DNA of 32,742 nucleotides from JAIRQK01 sp047974135 (GCA_047974135.1 JBKECC010000034.1:1-32742); one strand, 5' to 3'. Positions 16,294-24,293 are shown, counted from the first letter of the stretch. Notes: generated by a model not told the origin, from the letters alone. Translations and numbers: made by a program.

Positions 16294-17220
16294 TTATTCT
16301 CCTGGTCCTGGCTCTATTTTGCCAGATTTAAATAGTATATCCGAAGGACTTTGGTTGAAGTTTTCCACGGCTTGTCTCAACTGCCAGATTAATACTCCAG
16401 CCTCATCTGCCATGTTTTTTAGTGGTATTAGATTGTACTCTATGATGGTATCAAGATCAAATTTTCCACCTTCAACTTTTGTGTCTATATTTTTAACCAA
16501 AGTATCAACAGAAGTTGCAGTATTTTTTATAGAAACTGACATTTGCGTTAATTCATTTGCAGCAACTTTTAGAGAGTCTTCTAACTCTATAGCGTTTTTA
16601 AATACATGATCAAGAGTGTCAACTCTTTTGTCTAAATCTCTTGCTGTATCAGCTAGTGAGCTTGTTATGTCAGCAACATTTGCCAAGATTTTATCGATAT
16701 TTTCTATATTTTCTTGTCTCATGAGACTATTTATCTGCGTGATAACATCACTGGTTTTATCCATGATAGTAGTTAAACTTTTGTCAACTCTCTCTAAGAT
16801 TGACGTGGAAGATTGTATGACGCCGTACTTTTCTGGATCATCCGAAGTTTTTAAAATAGTAGCATTTTGAGTTCCACCGCTTAATTGCACAAAGCTCAGT
16901 CCCGTGATGCCTTGAAGTTGTATGCTCGCTCTTGTATCTTCTTTGATTGGAACATCAGATCTTATCTTCACGATTATACTAACCTCTTCGGAGTTTTTTT
17001 CATTTAGCATTAGCTTTGAAACTTCACCAACTGTTATACCATTTACCTTTACTGCTGCTTTTTCATTTAGCCCAGCAACAGAATCTTTGGTGTCAATCCT
17101 GTAAAAGTTGTATGTTACATCATCGGCGTATTTTTGCATCCAAACAAAAGCTCCAAGTATCCCCAAAAAGAATACAAAAACAAAAATTCCAACCAGTGTA
17201 TAATTACTTTTTTGCTCCAT
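16294..17220 (-). CDS. mlaD: MCE-family periplasmic lipid-binding protein
   Basis: A 308-aa protein with an N-terminal membrane anchor (about 9-27, LVGIFVFVFFLGILGAFVWM). The MCE domain (about 38-120) is recognisable by DSVAGLNEKAAVKVNGITVGEV, VPIKEDTRASIQLQGITGLSFVQLSGG. A long helical C-terminal part (about 140-290) with many Asp/Ser/Thr heptads (TARDLDKRVDTLDHVFKNA, TATSVDTLVKN) probably forms a coiled coil, longer than in E. coli MlaD. It would be the inner-membrane-anchored substrate ring working with MlaE and MlaF on phospholipids or other lipids. Confidence 0.9.
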   Translation of the reverse strand: MEQKSNYTLVGIFVFVFFLGILGAFVWMQKYADDVTYNFYRIDTKDSVAGLNEKAAVKVNGITVGEVSKLMLNEKNSEEVSIIVKIRSDVPIKEDTRASIQLQGITGLSFVQLSGGTQNATILKTSDDPEKYGVIQSSTSILERVDKSLTTIMDKTSDVITQINSLMRQENIENIDKILANVADITSSLADTARDLDKRVDTLDHVFKNAIELEDSLKVAANELTQMSVSIKNTATSVDTLVKNIDTKVEGGKFDLDTIIEYNLIPLKNMADEAGVLIWQLRQAVENFNQSPSDILFKSGKIEPGPGE

Positions 17221-17223
17221 TTT

Positions 17224-17949
17224 CTACTCCAAAAAATCTTTATATGCATCCTGTGGATTTGCAACCATCTGTGCATACGTTCCATAAAAAACAATCTTTG
17301 AATTTGAGATTATTATAAACCTGTCTAAAACATTTTTTATGCTATCTTTGTCATGCGTTACCATAACAACGCTAAGTCCAAGTGATTTTTGCAAGGTAAC
17401 TATAAGCTCATCAAAAGCACGAGAACTCTTTGGATCGAGCCCTGACGTTGGCTCATCTAAAAATAGAAGTTTAGGATCAAGCACTAATGCTCTTGCAAGC
17501 CCAGCTCTTTTTTTCATACCGCCACTAAGTTCACTTGGATTTAGATTTATAGACTTTCTTGGAAGTCCAACCATATCTATCTTCATCATGGCGATTTCTC
17601 TTGCTAACTCTCTACTTATATCCGTGTATTCTAAAATCGGAATCATTACATTTTCTAAAAGCGTGAGAGAGCTAAACAGTGCACCAAATTGAAACAAAAC
17701 ACCCCATGATTTACGAAGCTCTTCGGCATCTTTTGTATTTAGATTGTTTACGTCATAACCGTTTACATGTAAACTTCCGCCACTTATTTTTTGCAATAGA
17801 ATCATCTATTTTATAAGTTTACTTTTACCACTGCCGATTCCACATAAAAGTCCAAAAATCTCACCTTTTTTTATAGAAAAGGAGATTTTGTCATGAACTA
17901 TGTTTTTGCCAAAACTTGTACTTAAATCTTTTGCTTCGATGATAGCCAT
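17224..17949 (-). pseudogene. mlaF: MCE-system ABC ATPase, interrupted by a TAG and with altered Walker A
   Basis: The 242-codon frame from ATG 17949 to 17224 is intact except for TAG at 17806-17808. Upstream of the TAG, the start (MAIIEAKDLSTSFGKNIVHDK) and P-loop are present but degenerate: LLCGIGSGKSKLIK. The usual Gly is Cys, and Thr after GKS is Lys. Downstream the fragment is well conserved, with signature ELSGGMKKRAGLARAL, Walker B LLFLDEPTSGLDP and switch MVTHDK. A start at ATG 17805 would make a 193-aa protein without a P-loop, unlikely to hydrolyse ATP. A palindrome copy is read as SLHVN. As neighbours mlaE and mlaD look intact, the whole transporter may be inactive, or use another ATPase, or the sequence has errors here. 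Confidence 0.85.
17762..17773. repeat. TTTACATGTAAA palindrome, inside mlaF
   Basis: Exact copy, extended to a 14-bp palindrome by flanking G and C; read as L-H-V-N. Confidence 0.95.
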
Positions 17950-17950
17950 A

Positions 17951-19099
17951 TTAAAGTCCAACTTGTGTAAAAAATACAGACATCAAAGCATCAAAAGCTA
18001 TAACCCAAAAGATGGCATTTACAACACTCATGGTTGTGTATTTTCCAACGTTTTGAGTATTTCCTGTTATCATGAAGCCTCTAAAACAACCAATACTTGC
18101 GATTATCCAACCAAAAAATGGAGCTTTTGCAAGTCCAATAATGATGTGTTTTATATCAACACTCTCTTGAAATCTATCTAAAAACTCGCCATAACTAATG
18201 CCAAGTTGAAATTTTGCAACAATCATCCCACCAAAAACAGAAACAACATCCGCAAAAAATACCAATAGCGGAAGTACCAAAATAAGTGCATAAGTTCTTG
18301 GAAGTATTATAAAATCCCACAAAGAAAATCCCATGGTTTTCATCGCATCAATCTCTTCGGTAATATTCATAACACCTATCTCAGCAGTAAAAGCCGAAGC
18401 ACTTCTACCTGCTATAACGATAGCGACTATTAAAGGAGCAAGCTCTCTTGTTGCGGCAACACCAATAAAATCTATGATAAATATATTTGCACCAAACTGC
18501 CTAAGCAGGGTTGCCCCTTGAAAAGCTATAACTATACCTATCAAAAACGATGTGATAGCAATGATAAGCAGAGCGTTTATACCAGTTTGCTGTATGTGAT
18601 AAGTGATGGCGTTTAATCTTAATCTTTTCAGGTTGAAAATATTTGTGAACATCGACACAAACATCTCTCCGACAAAGGATAGAAAGCTCAAAAATATTTT
18701 AAATGCATAAACGGTTGTAAAGCCGATTTTATAAAAGAAGTTGCTTGGGTTTAGAAAGCTTGTTTTATCTTCTTTTGGAAAGTCATAAGTGTGTGATTTG
18801 CAAAGGTTTAAAAATGTCTCTAAGTTTGATTTTAAGCCATATATCTCAACACTGCTTTTTTCTTCTTCGAAAGACTTTTTACATGCAAGAAGTAGCATCG
18901 AGCCTGCGCTATCTATGGATGTAACATTTTCTAAGTTAAAGGTAATATGTTGTGGGAGTTTTTGTTTGAATCTATCTTTTATACTATCGTCTATTTTTTT
19001 AACATTTTTTGTTATAAAATCACCACAAATAGTTATTGTTGTGCTGTTTTCATTGTCAAGAAAAGATATATCAAAATCTGCATTCATAACAAAATCCAT
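17951..19099 (-). CDS. mlaE: MlaE-type permease with N-terminal STAS domain
   Basis: A 382-aa protein. Residues about 10-110 form a STAS-like domain (ISFLDNENSTTITICGDF, then ITFNLENVTSIDSAGSMLLLACKKS). In E. coli this role is played by the separate protein MlaB. Residues about 130-382 are the MlaE permease, with IVIAFQGATLLRQFGA, ATRELAPLIVAIVIAGRSASAFTAEIG and EEIDAMKTMGFS. It is first of the five-gene MCE operon, one base upstream of mlaF. An in-frame ATG at 19087 has a closer ribosome site (GGAT), so the true start may be there. A degenerate palindrome (18878-18889) lies in the STAS part. Confidence 0.92.
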   Translation of the reverse strand: MDFVMNADFDISFLDNENSTTITICGDFITKNVKKIDDSIKDRFKQKLPQHITFNLENVTSIDSAGSMLLLACKKSFEEEKSSVEIYGLKSNLETFLNLCKSHTYDFPKEDKTSFLNPSNFFYKIGFTTVYAFKIFLSFLSFVGEMFVSMFTNIFNLKRLRLNAITYHIQQTGINALLIIAITSFLIGIVIAFQGATLLRQFGANIFIIDFIGVAATRELAPLIVAIVIAGRSASAFTAEIGVMNITEEIDAMKTMGFSLWDFIILPRTYALILVLPLLVFFADVVSVFGGMIVAKFQLGISYGEFLDRFQESVDIKHIIIGLAKAPFFGWIIASIGCFRGFMITGNTQNVGKYTTMSVVNAIFWVIAFDALMSVFFTQVGL

Positions 19100-19212
19100 T
19101 TACAAAGTTTTAAAATTTTATCATAACTACTTAAATTCTAGCAACTAAGAATTTATAATGTAATACAAATTACACATTTTACAGAAGAATATCTATTTTG
19201 TCAACTTTTGTT

Positions 19213-19224
19213 TTTACATGTAAA
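19213..19224. repeat. TTTACATGTAAA palindrome, divergent intergenic
   Basis: Exact copy between the divergent mlaE and ChrB-like genes. Confidence 0.95.
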
Positions 19225-19332
19225 GAGTTTGATTGCAAACTTTTAGCTATAAAACTTTCTTTGATAACGAAAAAACTTTACATCAAACTTTTAAAAAATA
19301 GATGTTGATACTAAAATTTATTATTGTTTCTA

Positions 19333-19361
19333 TTGACTTGTAACCATTGTTACAATATAAT
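19333..19361 (+). promoter_or_regulatory. Strong sigma-70-like promoter of the ChrB-like gene
   Basis: TTGACT (19333-19338), 17-bp spacer, TATAAT (19356-19361). The predicted RNA start near 19368 leaves a leader of about 20 nt before ATG 19388. Confidence 0.75.
19338..19355. promoter_or_regulatory. Perfect 7-4-7 inverted repeat (operator) in the promoter spacer
   Basis: TTGTAAC, 4-bp spacer CATT, GTTACAA, lying between the -35 and -10 boxes, where a bound dimeric repressor would block polymerase. The regulator is not identified; TetR- and GntR-type operators have this form. Confidence 0.65.
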
Positions 19362-19387
19362 TGTTCAAAATAAATCAAAGGAAAGTT

Positions 19388-19930
19388 ATGATTCCTCAAA
19401 ATTGGCTACTACTTACATATAAAGTGCCTTCTGAGCCATCAAAAAAACGTATCGCTCTTTGGAGAAAACTTAAAGGTATGGGAGCTGTTTATCTTCAAAA
19501 TGGTGTTTGTTTGCTTCCCAAAAATGATGAATATACACGCAGTTTAAAGATAATAGAAAATGAGATTAGTGAGATGGGTGGCGATTCTGTTCTTCTTGAA
19601 ACAATTGCTCTAAATAAAGCCCAAGAAGACAAGGTTGTAGCAAGATTTAAAGCTGATAGAGATGATGAATACAATGAATTTTTAGATAAATGTAAAGATT
19701 TTGAGGCAGAAATAGCCAAAGAGACCGCAAATAACCATTTTACTTACGCAGAATTAGAAGAAAATGATGTAGATTTTAAAAAATTGAAAAAATGGTTAGA
19801 TAAAATTTCTAAGCTTGATTTTTATGTGGCCTCTTTAGCAGTGGATGCTTATAAACAGTTAGAAATATGCGAAGAGTTGTTAGACGAGTACGCTCACAAA
19901 GTTTTTAATGCGCATGATGAAAATCAATAA
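19388..19930 (+). CDS. ChrB N-terminal-domain protein (chromate resistance-associated family)
   Basis: A 180-aa soluble protein. The N-terminus reads WLLLTYKVPSEPSKKRIALW, then RKLKGMGAVYLQNGVCLLP and EISEMGGDSVLLE: the pattern of the ChrB N-terminal domain, with its conserved W-R-x-L-K-x-x-G-A segment. The central stretch DRDDEYNEFLDKCKDFEAEI matches that family too. There is no C-terminal ChrB domain and no chrA exporter in the window, so a chromate role is not supported here. The start is ATG 19388 with AAAGGAAAG upstream; a TTG 27 bp earlier overlaps the -10 box and is rejected. It sits under a strong promoter with a built-in operator. Confidence 0.82.
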   Translation: MIPQNWLLLTYKVPSEPSKKRIALWRKLKGMGAVYLQNGVCLLPKNDEYTRSLKIIENEISEMGGDSVLLETIALNKAQEDKVVARFKADRDDEYNEFLDKCKDFEAEIAKETANNHFTYAELEENDVDFKKLKKWLDKISKLDFYVASLAVDAYKQLEICEELLDEYAHKVFNAHDENQ

Positions 19931-20011
19931 CAAAATTTATAAAATTATGAGTAATACAGTGCAAAATTGTTATTTAGAGCTTATGAAAAACACTCAAAAA
20001 CGGGGAATCAA

Positions 20012-20332
20012 ATGAATATAGAAAGTATCATCAATAACATAAAACAAAGAGTATATATCGAAACTGGTACTTATCTTGCAGATAAAGAAATAGCTAGTTT
20101 ATTGAAAATCAACCCAACATATTTGTGCTTGTGTAAAAGCAAAATAACAATTCCCTATCAAAAGATATTTAAATTGTGTCTTGATAAAAATTGGGATTTA
20201 AATGAGATTTTTTTAGGAAAAGCGCAAAACGAGATAGGCACTAAAAGTAATCAAACCTCTACTTTATCTTCCGATAGAGAGATAGTATTTAGTGGTGAAG
20301 ATATACGAAATATAAAAATTATTTTTAGTTAA
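20012..20332 (+). CDS. Small CI-repressor-like helix-turn-helix protein
   Basis: A 106-aa protein from ATG 20012, preceded by GGGG; an in-frame start 45 bp earlier has no ribosome site. Residues about 10-65 (YLADKEIASLLKINPTYLCLCKSKITIPYQKIFKLC, then NWDLNEIFLGK) resemble the phage CI-type HTH domain common in small Campylobacterota regulators, including the typical ending W-x-L-N-x-I-F-x-G. The C-terminal 40 residues are Ser/Thr-rich and short, without a peptidase domain, so not a LexA-like cleavable repressor. It lies 81 bp after the ChrB-like gene, possibly in the same transcript. Confidence 0.75.
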   Translation: MNIESIINNIKQRVYIETGTYLADKEIASLLKINPTYLCLCKSKITIPYQKIFKLCLDKNWDLNEIFLGKAQNEIGTKSNQTSTLSSDREIVFSGEDIRNIKIIFS

Positions 20333-20945
20333 ACATAACAAACCACAAATAAAATTCTACTTTTCAAATAGATAAATCCTTTTTACTTAATCTTAATTCT
20401 CTTACAACATTTTTAATTTTATCTTATTGATTTTGCCGTATTTCTTACTATGTAATATTTTAAAAATTTTAATAGTTTTCTAATGATTTGGCAGTAAAGT
20501 TCCTTGTTTTAAATATTTGGGTCAATTGTAAATATTAGCATATTGTGGCTTTATTTGGTGATGTAAATCCATTTTGTAAATTTACATAGTATTTGACACA
20601 AAAAAGATAAAACAAGCAGTAAGTAATGTGAAATATTTTATTAAGTTATTATTTTTAATGCCTCCTAAATTGTATGAAATGAAAAATATTTAGCTTGGTA
20701 AACAATACTCTTTGCGGCAACAAGACATTTGTTTATTTGCTAATATTTTTTATGGGACAACACCCCAAAAGCCCATAAAAATATTTACATTACGGCTGCT
20801 GATTATTTTTAGAATTAAGTTTGTTGTGATTTGCCGCAAGAGACATTATTTCAGCATATTGTTATTGTGAAGATACATGCTGTGGTGAAATTTCAACATA
20901 CTCCCATAAAACACCACAAACATATAAAACAATAAAGAAGGATAT
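20333..20945. other. 613-bp AT-rich region without a recognisable gene
   Basis: I see no convincing coding region or tRNA. It holds a large hairpin (20742-20785), the repeat TTTGCGGCAACAAGACATT (20711-20729) with an imperfect copy TTTGCCGCAAGAGACATT (20830-20847), and the DedA ribosome site at the right end (GAAGGA). Contents may be regulatory, an sRNA, or the remnant of a lost element. Confidence 0.6.
20742..20785. repeat. Large inverted repeat / hairpin
   Basis: Arms 20742-20756 (AATATTTTTTATGGG) and 20772-20785 (CCCATAAAAATATT) pair over 14 bp with one bulged base around a 15-nt loop. The arms are AT-rich outward from a GGG/CCC base, so it could act as a terminator in either direction, or be a footprint of a mobile element. 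Confidence 0.7.
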
Positions 20946-21554
20946 ATGGAAGCATTTTTATTAACTGCATTAAAAGATTTTGGTTATATCATCTTGTTTT
21001 TTTGGTGCATGATGGAGGGTGAAATAGCACTAATCATGGGTGGTATTTTATCTCATACTGGGGACATGTACTTGCCACTTGCTATTTTCATAGCTGCCAT
21101 TGGTGGCTTTATCGGCGATCAAGTCTATTTTTATATTGGTAGATTTAACAAAAGAAATATTCAAAAGAAACTGAAAAAGCAACGTAGAAAATTTGCAATA
21201 GCATATATTTTACTCAATAAATACGGCTGGCCTTTAATCTTCTTGCAACGTTACATGTATGGACTTCGCACAGTGATACCAATGGCTATTGGCACAACAA
21301 GATACAGTGCAAGAAAATTTGCCTTAATCAATTTGTTTAGTGCATTCACATGGTCTATATCAATTATGAGCTTAGCCTATTTCTTTGGAGAAAGTTTGAT
21401 AAACTTACTAAATTTTGCTAAACATAATTGGTATTTTATTGTACCAATTATCATGCTGTTGCTAGCTGCCATGTTGATGATATTTAAAAATATAGAAAAA
21501 AAGCTATATAAAACTAATGCATCTAAATCACAATATCAAAAGATATCAATCTAG
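20946..21554 (+). CDS. DedA/VTT-family membrane protein
   Basis: A 202-aa inner-membrane protein with the DedA pattern: an N-terminal membrane segment with MMEGEIALIMGGILS (conserved Glu and Gly), GGFIGDQVYFYIGRF, then LQRYMYGLRTVIPMAIGTTRYSARKF with the two conserved Arg, and two C-terminal helices. DedA proteins act as phospholipid (undecaprenyl-phosphate or PE) flippases and in membrane homeostasis. The start is ATG 20946 with AGAAGGAT upstream. It converges with the patatin gene, 8 bp between stops. The C-terminus is basic and Ser/Lys-rich. Confidence 0.88.
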   Translation: MEAFLLTALKDFGYIILFFWCMMEGEIALIMGGILSHTGDMYLPLAIFIAAIGGFIGDQVYFYIGRFNKRNIQKKLKKQRRKFAIAYILLNKYGWPLIFLQRYMYGLRTVIPMAIGTTRYSARKFALINLFSAFTWSISIMSLAYFFGESLINLLNFAKHNWYFIVPIIMLLLAAMLMIFKNIEKKLYKTNASKSQYQKISI

Positions 21555-21562
21555 AATAAATT

Positions 21563-22309
21563 TTAGTTTTGTAATAACTTTTTGGCTTCATCATATCCAA
21601 GCTGAAACAGTTTGTCTATGCCTTTAAGTTTTAAAATATTGTGCTTTGTAAGATTATCTGATGTGAGATAGTAATCACATTTTTGAATTTTTTCATTAAA
21701 ACCACCCATATACCATGCTAAAAATCCAACTCTTATTATTTTGAATTGTTTTTTAGTATAAACATTTGGATGAAGATTTACCCCAAGTATTTTGTATTTT
21801 GAATCTTTTAATGGAAGAATTGGAAAGTTATCAATCACTCCACCATCGATGTGCATTTCATCGTTAATTAGTACAGGAGAAAATACTGGATATAGCGAAC
21901 CAGATGCGCAAACCAATGCTCTTATATCACCGCTGTTATGATAAGTAACTTCACCTTTTTGCAAATTTGTTGTTGTTACATGTAGTGGTTTTGGTAAATC
22001 CTCTATATTTTTATAATCATGGATAAGTTCGTTAAAAATTGGATTGTTAAAATCAAATCTAAATAATGAGCCTTTTAGCAAATTTGTCTTCATAGCTTTT
22101 TTAAACTTGCCTTGTGCAAAAAATTCAAAAATACTAATTGGACTACTTCCAGCAAGGTAAGCAGCTCCAAGAATTGCACCTATACTGCTTCCGCTAATCT
22201 CTTTAACTTCTATTTTTAATTCATCAAGTGCTTGAAGAACTCCTAGATGAAATGCTCCTCTTGCAGCACCACCACTTAAAACCAAAGATACCTCTTTTGT
22301 TGTTTGCAT
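21563..22309 (-). CDS. Patatin-like phospholipase (RssA type)
   Basis: A 248-aa acyl hydrolase with the complete patatin signature: oxyanion loop SGGAARGAF (12-20), nucleophile GSSIG (Ser42), and catalytic Asp in HIDGGVIDNFPI (Asp155). No signal peptide or membrane helix, so probably cytoplasmic, acting on membrane phospholipids. ATG at 22309 follows a GGAAAAAATA leader. The stretch LHVTTTNL (residues 109-116) contains a degenerate copy of the window's palindrome (9 of 12 bases). Convergent with dedA. Confidence 0.9.
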   Translation of the reverse strand: MQTTKEVSLVLSGGAARGAFHLGVLQALDELKIEVKEISGSSIGAILGAAYLAGSSPISIFEFFAQGKFKKAMKTNLLKGSLFRFDFNNPIFNELIHDYKNIEDLPKPLHVTTTNLQKGEVTYHNSGDIRALVCASGSLYPVFSPVLINDEMHIDGGVIDNFPILPLKDSKYKILGVNLHPNVYTKKQFKIIRVGFLAWYMGGFNEKIQKCDYYLTSDNLTKHNILKLKGIDKLFQLGYDEAKKLLQN

Positions 22310-22508
22310 TTATTTTTTCCTATAATGAATATTTTTAATACTCTAGTGATTTTTTGAGTATTTCGCCTTAAATAACTACTCATAAATGTAAAATATATAA
22401 TGAGATTATTAGAAAAAGATTAATTTCTCACATTTCAATACAATAATCTTAATATTTTACTAATGATTCAATGTTAGAATTAAAGGTTCTTGCTAAATGA
22501 ACTAAGGC

Positions 22509-22535
22509 TTTACATGTAAAAAACTTACATGTAAA
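22509..22535. repeat. Pair of palindromes forming an inverted repeat, divergent intergenic
   Basis: TTTACATGTAAA (22509-22520) and variant CTTACATGTAAA (22524-22535) with a 3-bp gap. The two can pair with each other into one longer hairpin. The location, between two divergently transcribed genes, is not a terminator position. Confidence 0.9.
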
Positions 22536-22595
22536 GTATCTATGTATTTACCAAGCAATATTAATATTTTGAAAATTTTTTAAGGGATGATTTGA

Positions 22596-24245
22596 ATGTT
22601 TAGTAAATTAAAAGAGAAGTTACATGTAAAAAGTAGCACACTTATAGTTATTTTAACACTATATTTTGGATTTGTGTTAAATGTTAGTTTTTGTGGAGTC
22701 AAGCTATAAATTTAGTTAATATAACGAGTTTTAGTGTTGCCTTGTTTGCTTTTTCACTTCTGTTTTTTATACTTGTACCAATTTACTTAGTTTTTAACTT
22801 AACGGTTGTTCCATACTTTACAAAACCATTTATAATCACTCTTCTTTTGATTTCAAGCTGTACCAACTTTTTAATGTATAAGTTTGGTATATATAGATTC
22901 AAGTATGGTAAGAAATCTATTTGAAACAAATACAAGAGAAGCACTTGATTTTTTTACCATATCTTCTATTTTAAACTTTTTAGTATTTGGGCTTTTACCT
23001 GCAACTCTGCTTTTTTTTACAAAGATAGAGTACAAACCATTTTTTAAAGAGTTCAAACAAAGAGTTTTACTCTCTTTAGCTTCAGTAATTGTCTTAGGTA
23101 TTTTTGCTGCAACTTCATATAAAGAGTATGCAGCTTTTGGTAGAAACAATAAAAAAATCACTAAACTTATAAATACAGGAAATTATCTAAATGCAACATA
23201 TAAGTTTTTAAGAGAAAAAGCAAAGGCAAACAGAACTTTTACAAATCTTGATGACAGTGCAGAGTTTTTACCATACGAAGATGATATGCCAACTCTTATA
23301 GTTATGATTATAGGTGAAACTGCAAGAGCAAAGAGTTTCTCTTTATATGGATATGAGAGAGAAACAAACCCACTTTTGAAAAATCAAGATTTGGCTATAT
23401 TTAAAGATACAAGTTCATGTGGAACAGCAACAGCGGTCTCTCTTCCTTGTCTTTTTTCAGATAAAAAAAGAGTTGACTTTAACGTTGATGATGCAAAGTA
23501 TTCAGAAAACTTAGTAGATTTAGCAAAGAATGCTGGTTATGATGTTATTTGGCTTGAAAATGATGATGGATGTAAAGGTGTTTGTGATAGAGTTTATACT
23601 GAAACCATGATACAAAAAAATGATCCAAAGTATTGCGATGGAAGATACTGCAAAGATGAGGTTATGACAGTTGATTTAGATGAGAGAATATCAAACATCA
23701 CAAAAGATACTCTTCTTGTCATACACACTATGGGAAGTCATGGACCAACATACTATAGAAGATATCCAGATGAGTTTAAAAAGTTCACTCCAACTTGTGA
23801 TACTGCAGAGATTCAAACTTGTACAAATGAGCAAATTGTAAATACATATGACAATACTATACTTTACACAGATTTTATAATCTCAAGCATTATAGATAAA
23901 GTAAAGAAATACAAAAACTATGAGTCTGGCGTATTTTATGTATCAGACCACGGAGAATCTTTGGGAGAAAATGGTGCATACTTACATGGATTTCCATACA
24001 AGTTTGCTCCAGATGAACAGATAAAAGTTCCAATGATTATGTGGATGAGTAAAGCTATGCAAAAGTATGACTATGTTGATTATGATTGCCTAAAAGCAAA
24101 TGCACAAACAAAACCAGTCTCACATGACAACATCTTTCACTCATTTGTTGGACTTCTTGAAATTGAGAGTAAAACATACGATGAAAGTCTTGATATGTTT
24201 TTAGAGTGTAGAACAAAACCACTATTTAGTGAATACAAAAAGTAA
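22596..24245 (+). pseudogene. EptA/EptC-type phosphoethanolamine transferase with two compensating frameshifts
   Basis: Start ATG 22596 (AAGGG upstream). The 550-codon span is a multiple of three, yet the frame is lost and regained. Frame 1 (MFSKLKEKLHVKSSTLIVIL to LNVSF) breaks at TGTG (22692-22695), reaching a TAA at 22707. A shifted frame continues the helices (WSQAINLVNITSF to LMYKFGIY). At the TA-repeat (22888-22895) the first frame resumes with YIDSSMVRNLFETN. It looks like +2 then -2. The periplasmic transferase domain is intact from there on: IGETARAKSFSLYGYERETNPLL with the Thr nucleophile, SCGTATAVSLPCLFS, and SDHGESLGENGAYLHGFPY. The family adds phosphoethanolamine to lipid A and, in Campylobacter, to the flagellar rod. 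Decay, phase variation or sequence errors. Confidence 0.88.
22619..22630. repeat. Palindrome variant GTTACATGTAAA, N-terminus of the transferase
   Basis: One mismatch to the 12-mer; read as K-L-H-V-K in the cytoplasmic N-tail. Confidence 0.75.
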
Positions 24246-24250
24246 TAATC

Positions 24251-24293
24251 TTTACATGTAAACTCTTTTACATGTAAAAGTGCTAAAAGAGTT
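24251..24293. terminator. Palindrome pair and hairpin after the transferase gene
   Basis: Exact 12-mers at 24251-24262 and 24267-24278, 4 bp apart. In addition AACTCTTTTA (24261-24270) pairs with TAAAAGAGTT (24284-24293), followed by an A/T run. Placed 5 bp after the stop codon, it can act as terminator. Confidence 0.75.

Noticed and set aside
13590..17808. Stop codon reassignment explaining the in-frame TAA (thiC) and TAG (mlaF)
   Set aside because: Two different stop codons are involved, and TAA and TAG serve as normal stops at many intact gene ends in the window.
19351..19356. TACAAT as the -10 box of the ChrB promoter
   Set aside because: Only 12 bp from TTGACT; TATAAT at 19356-19361 gives the ideal 17-bp spacing.
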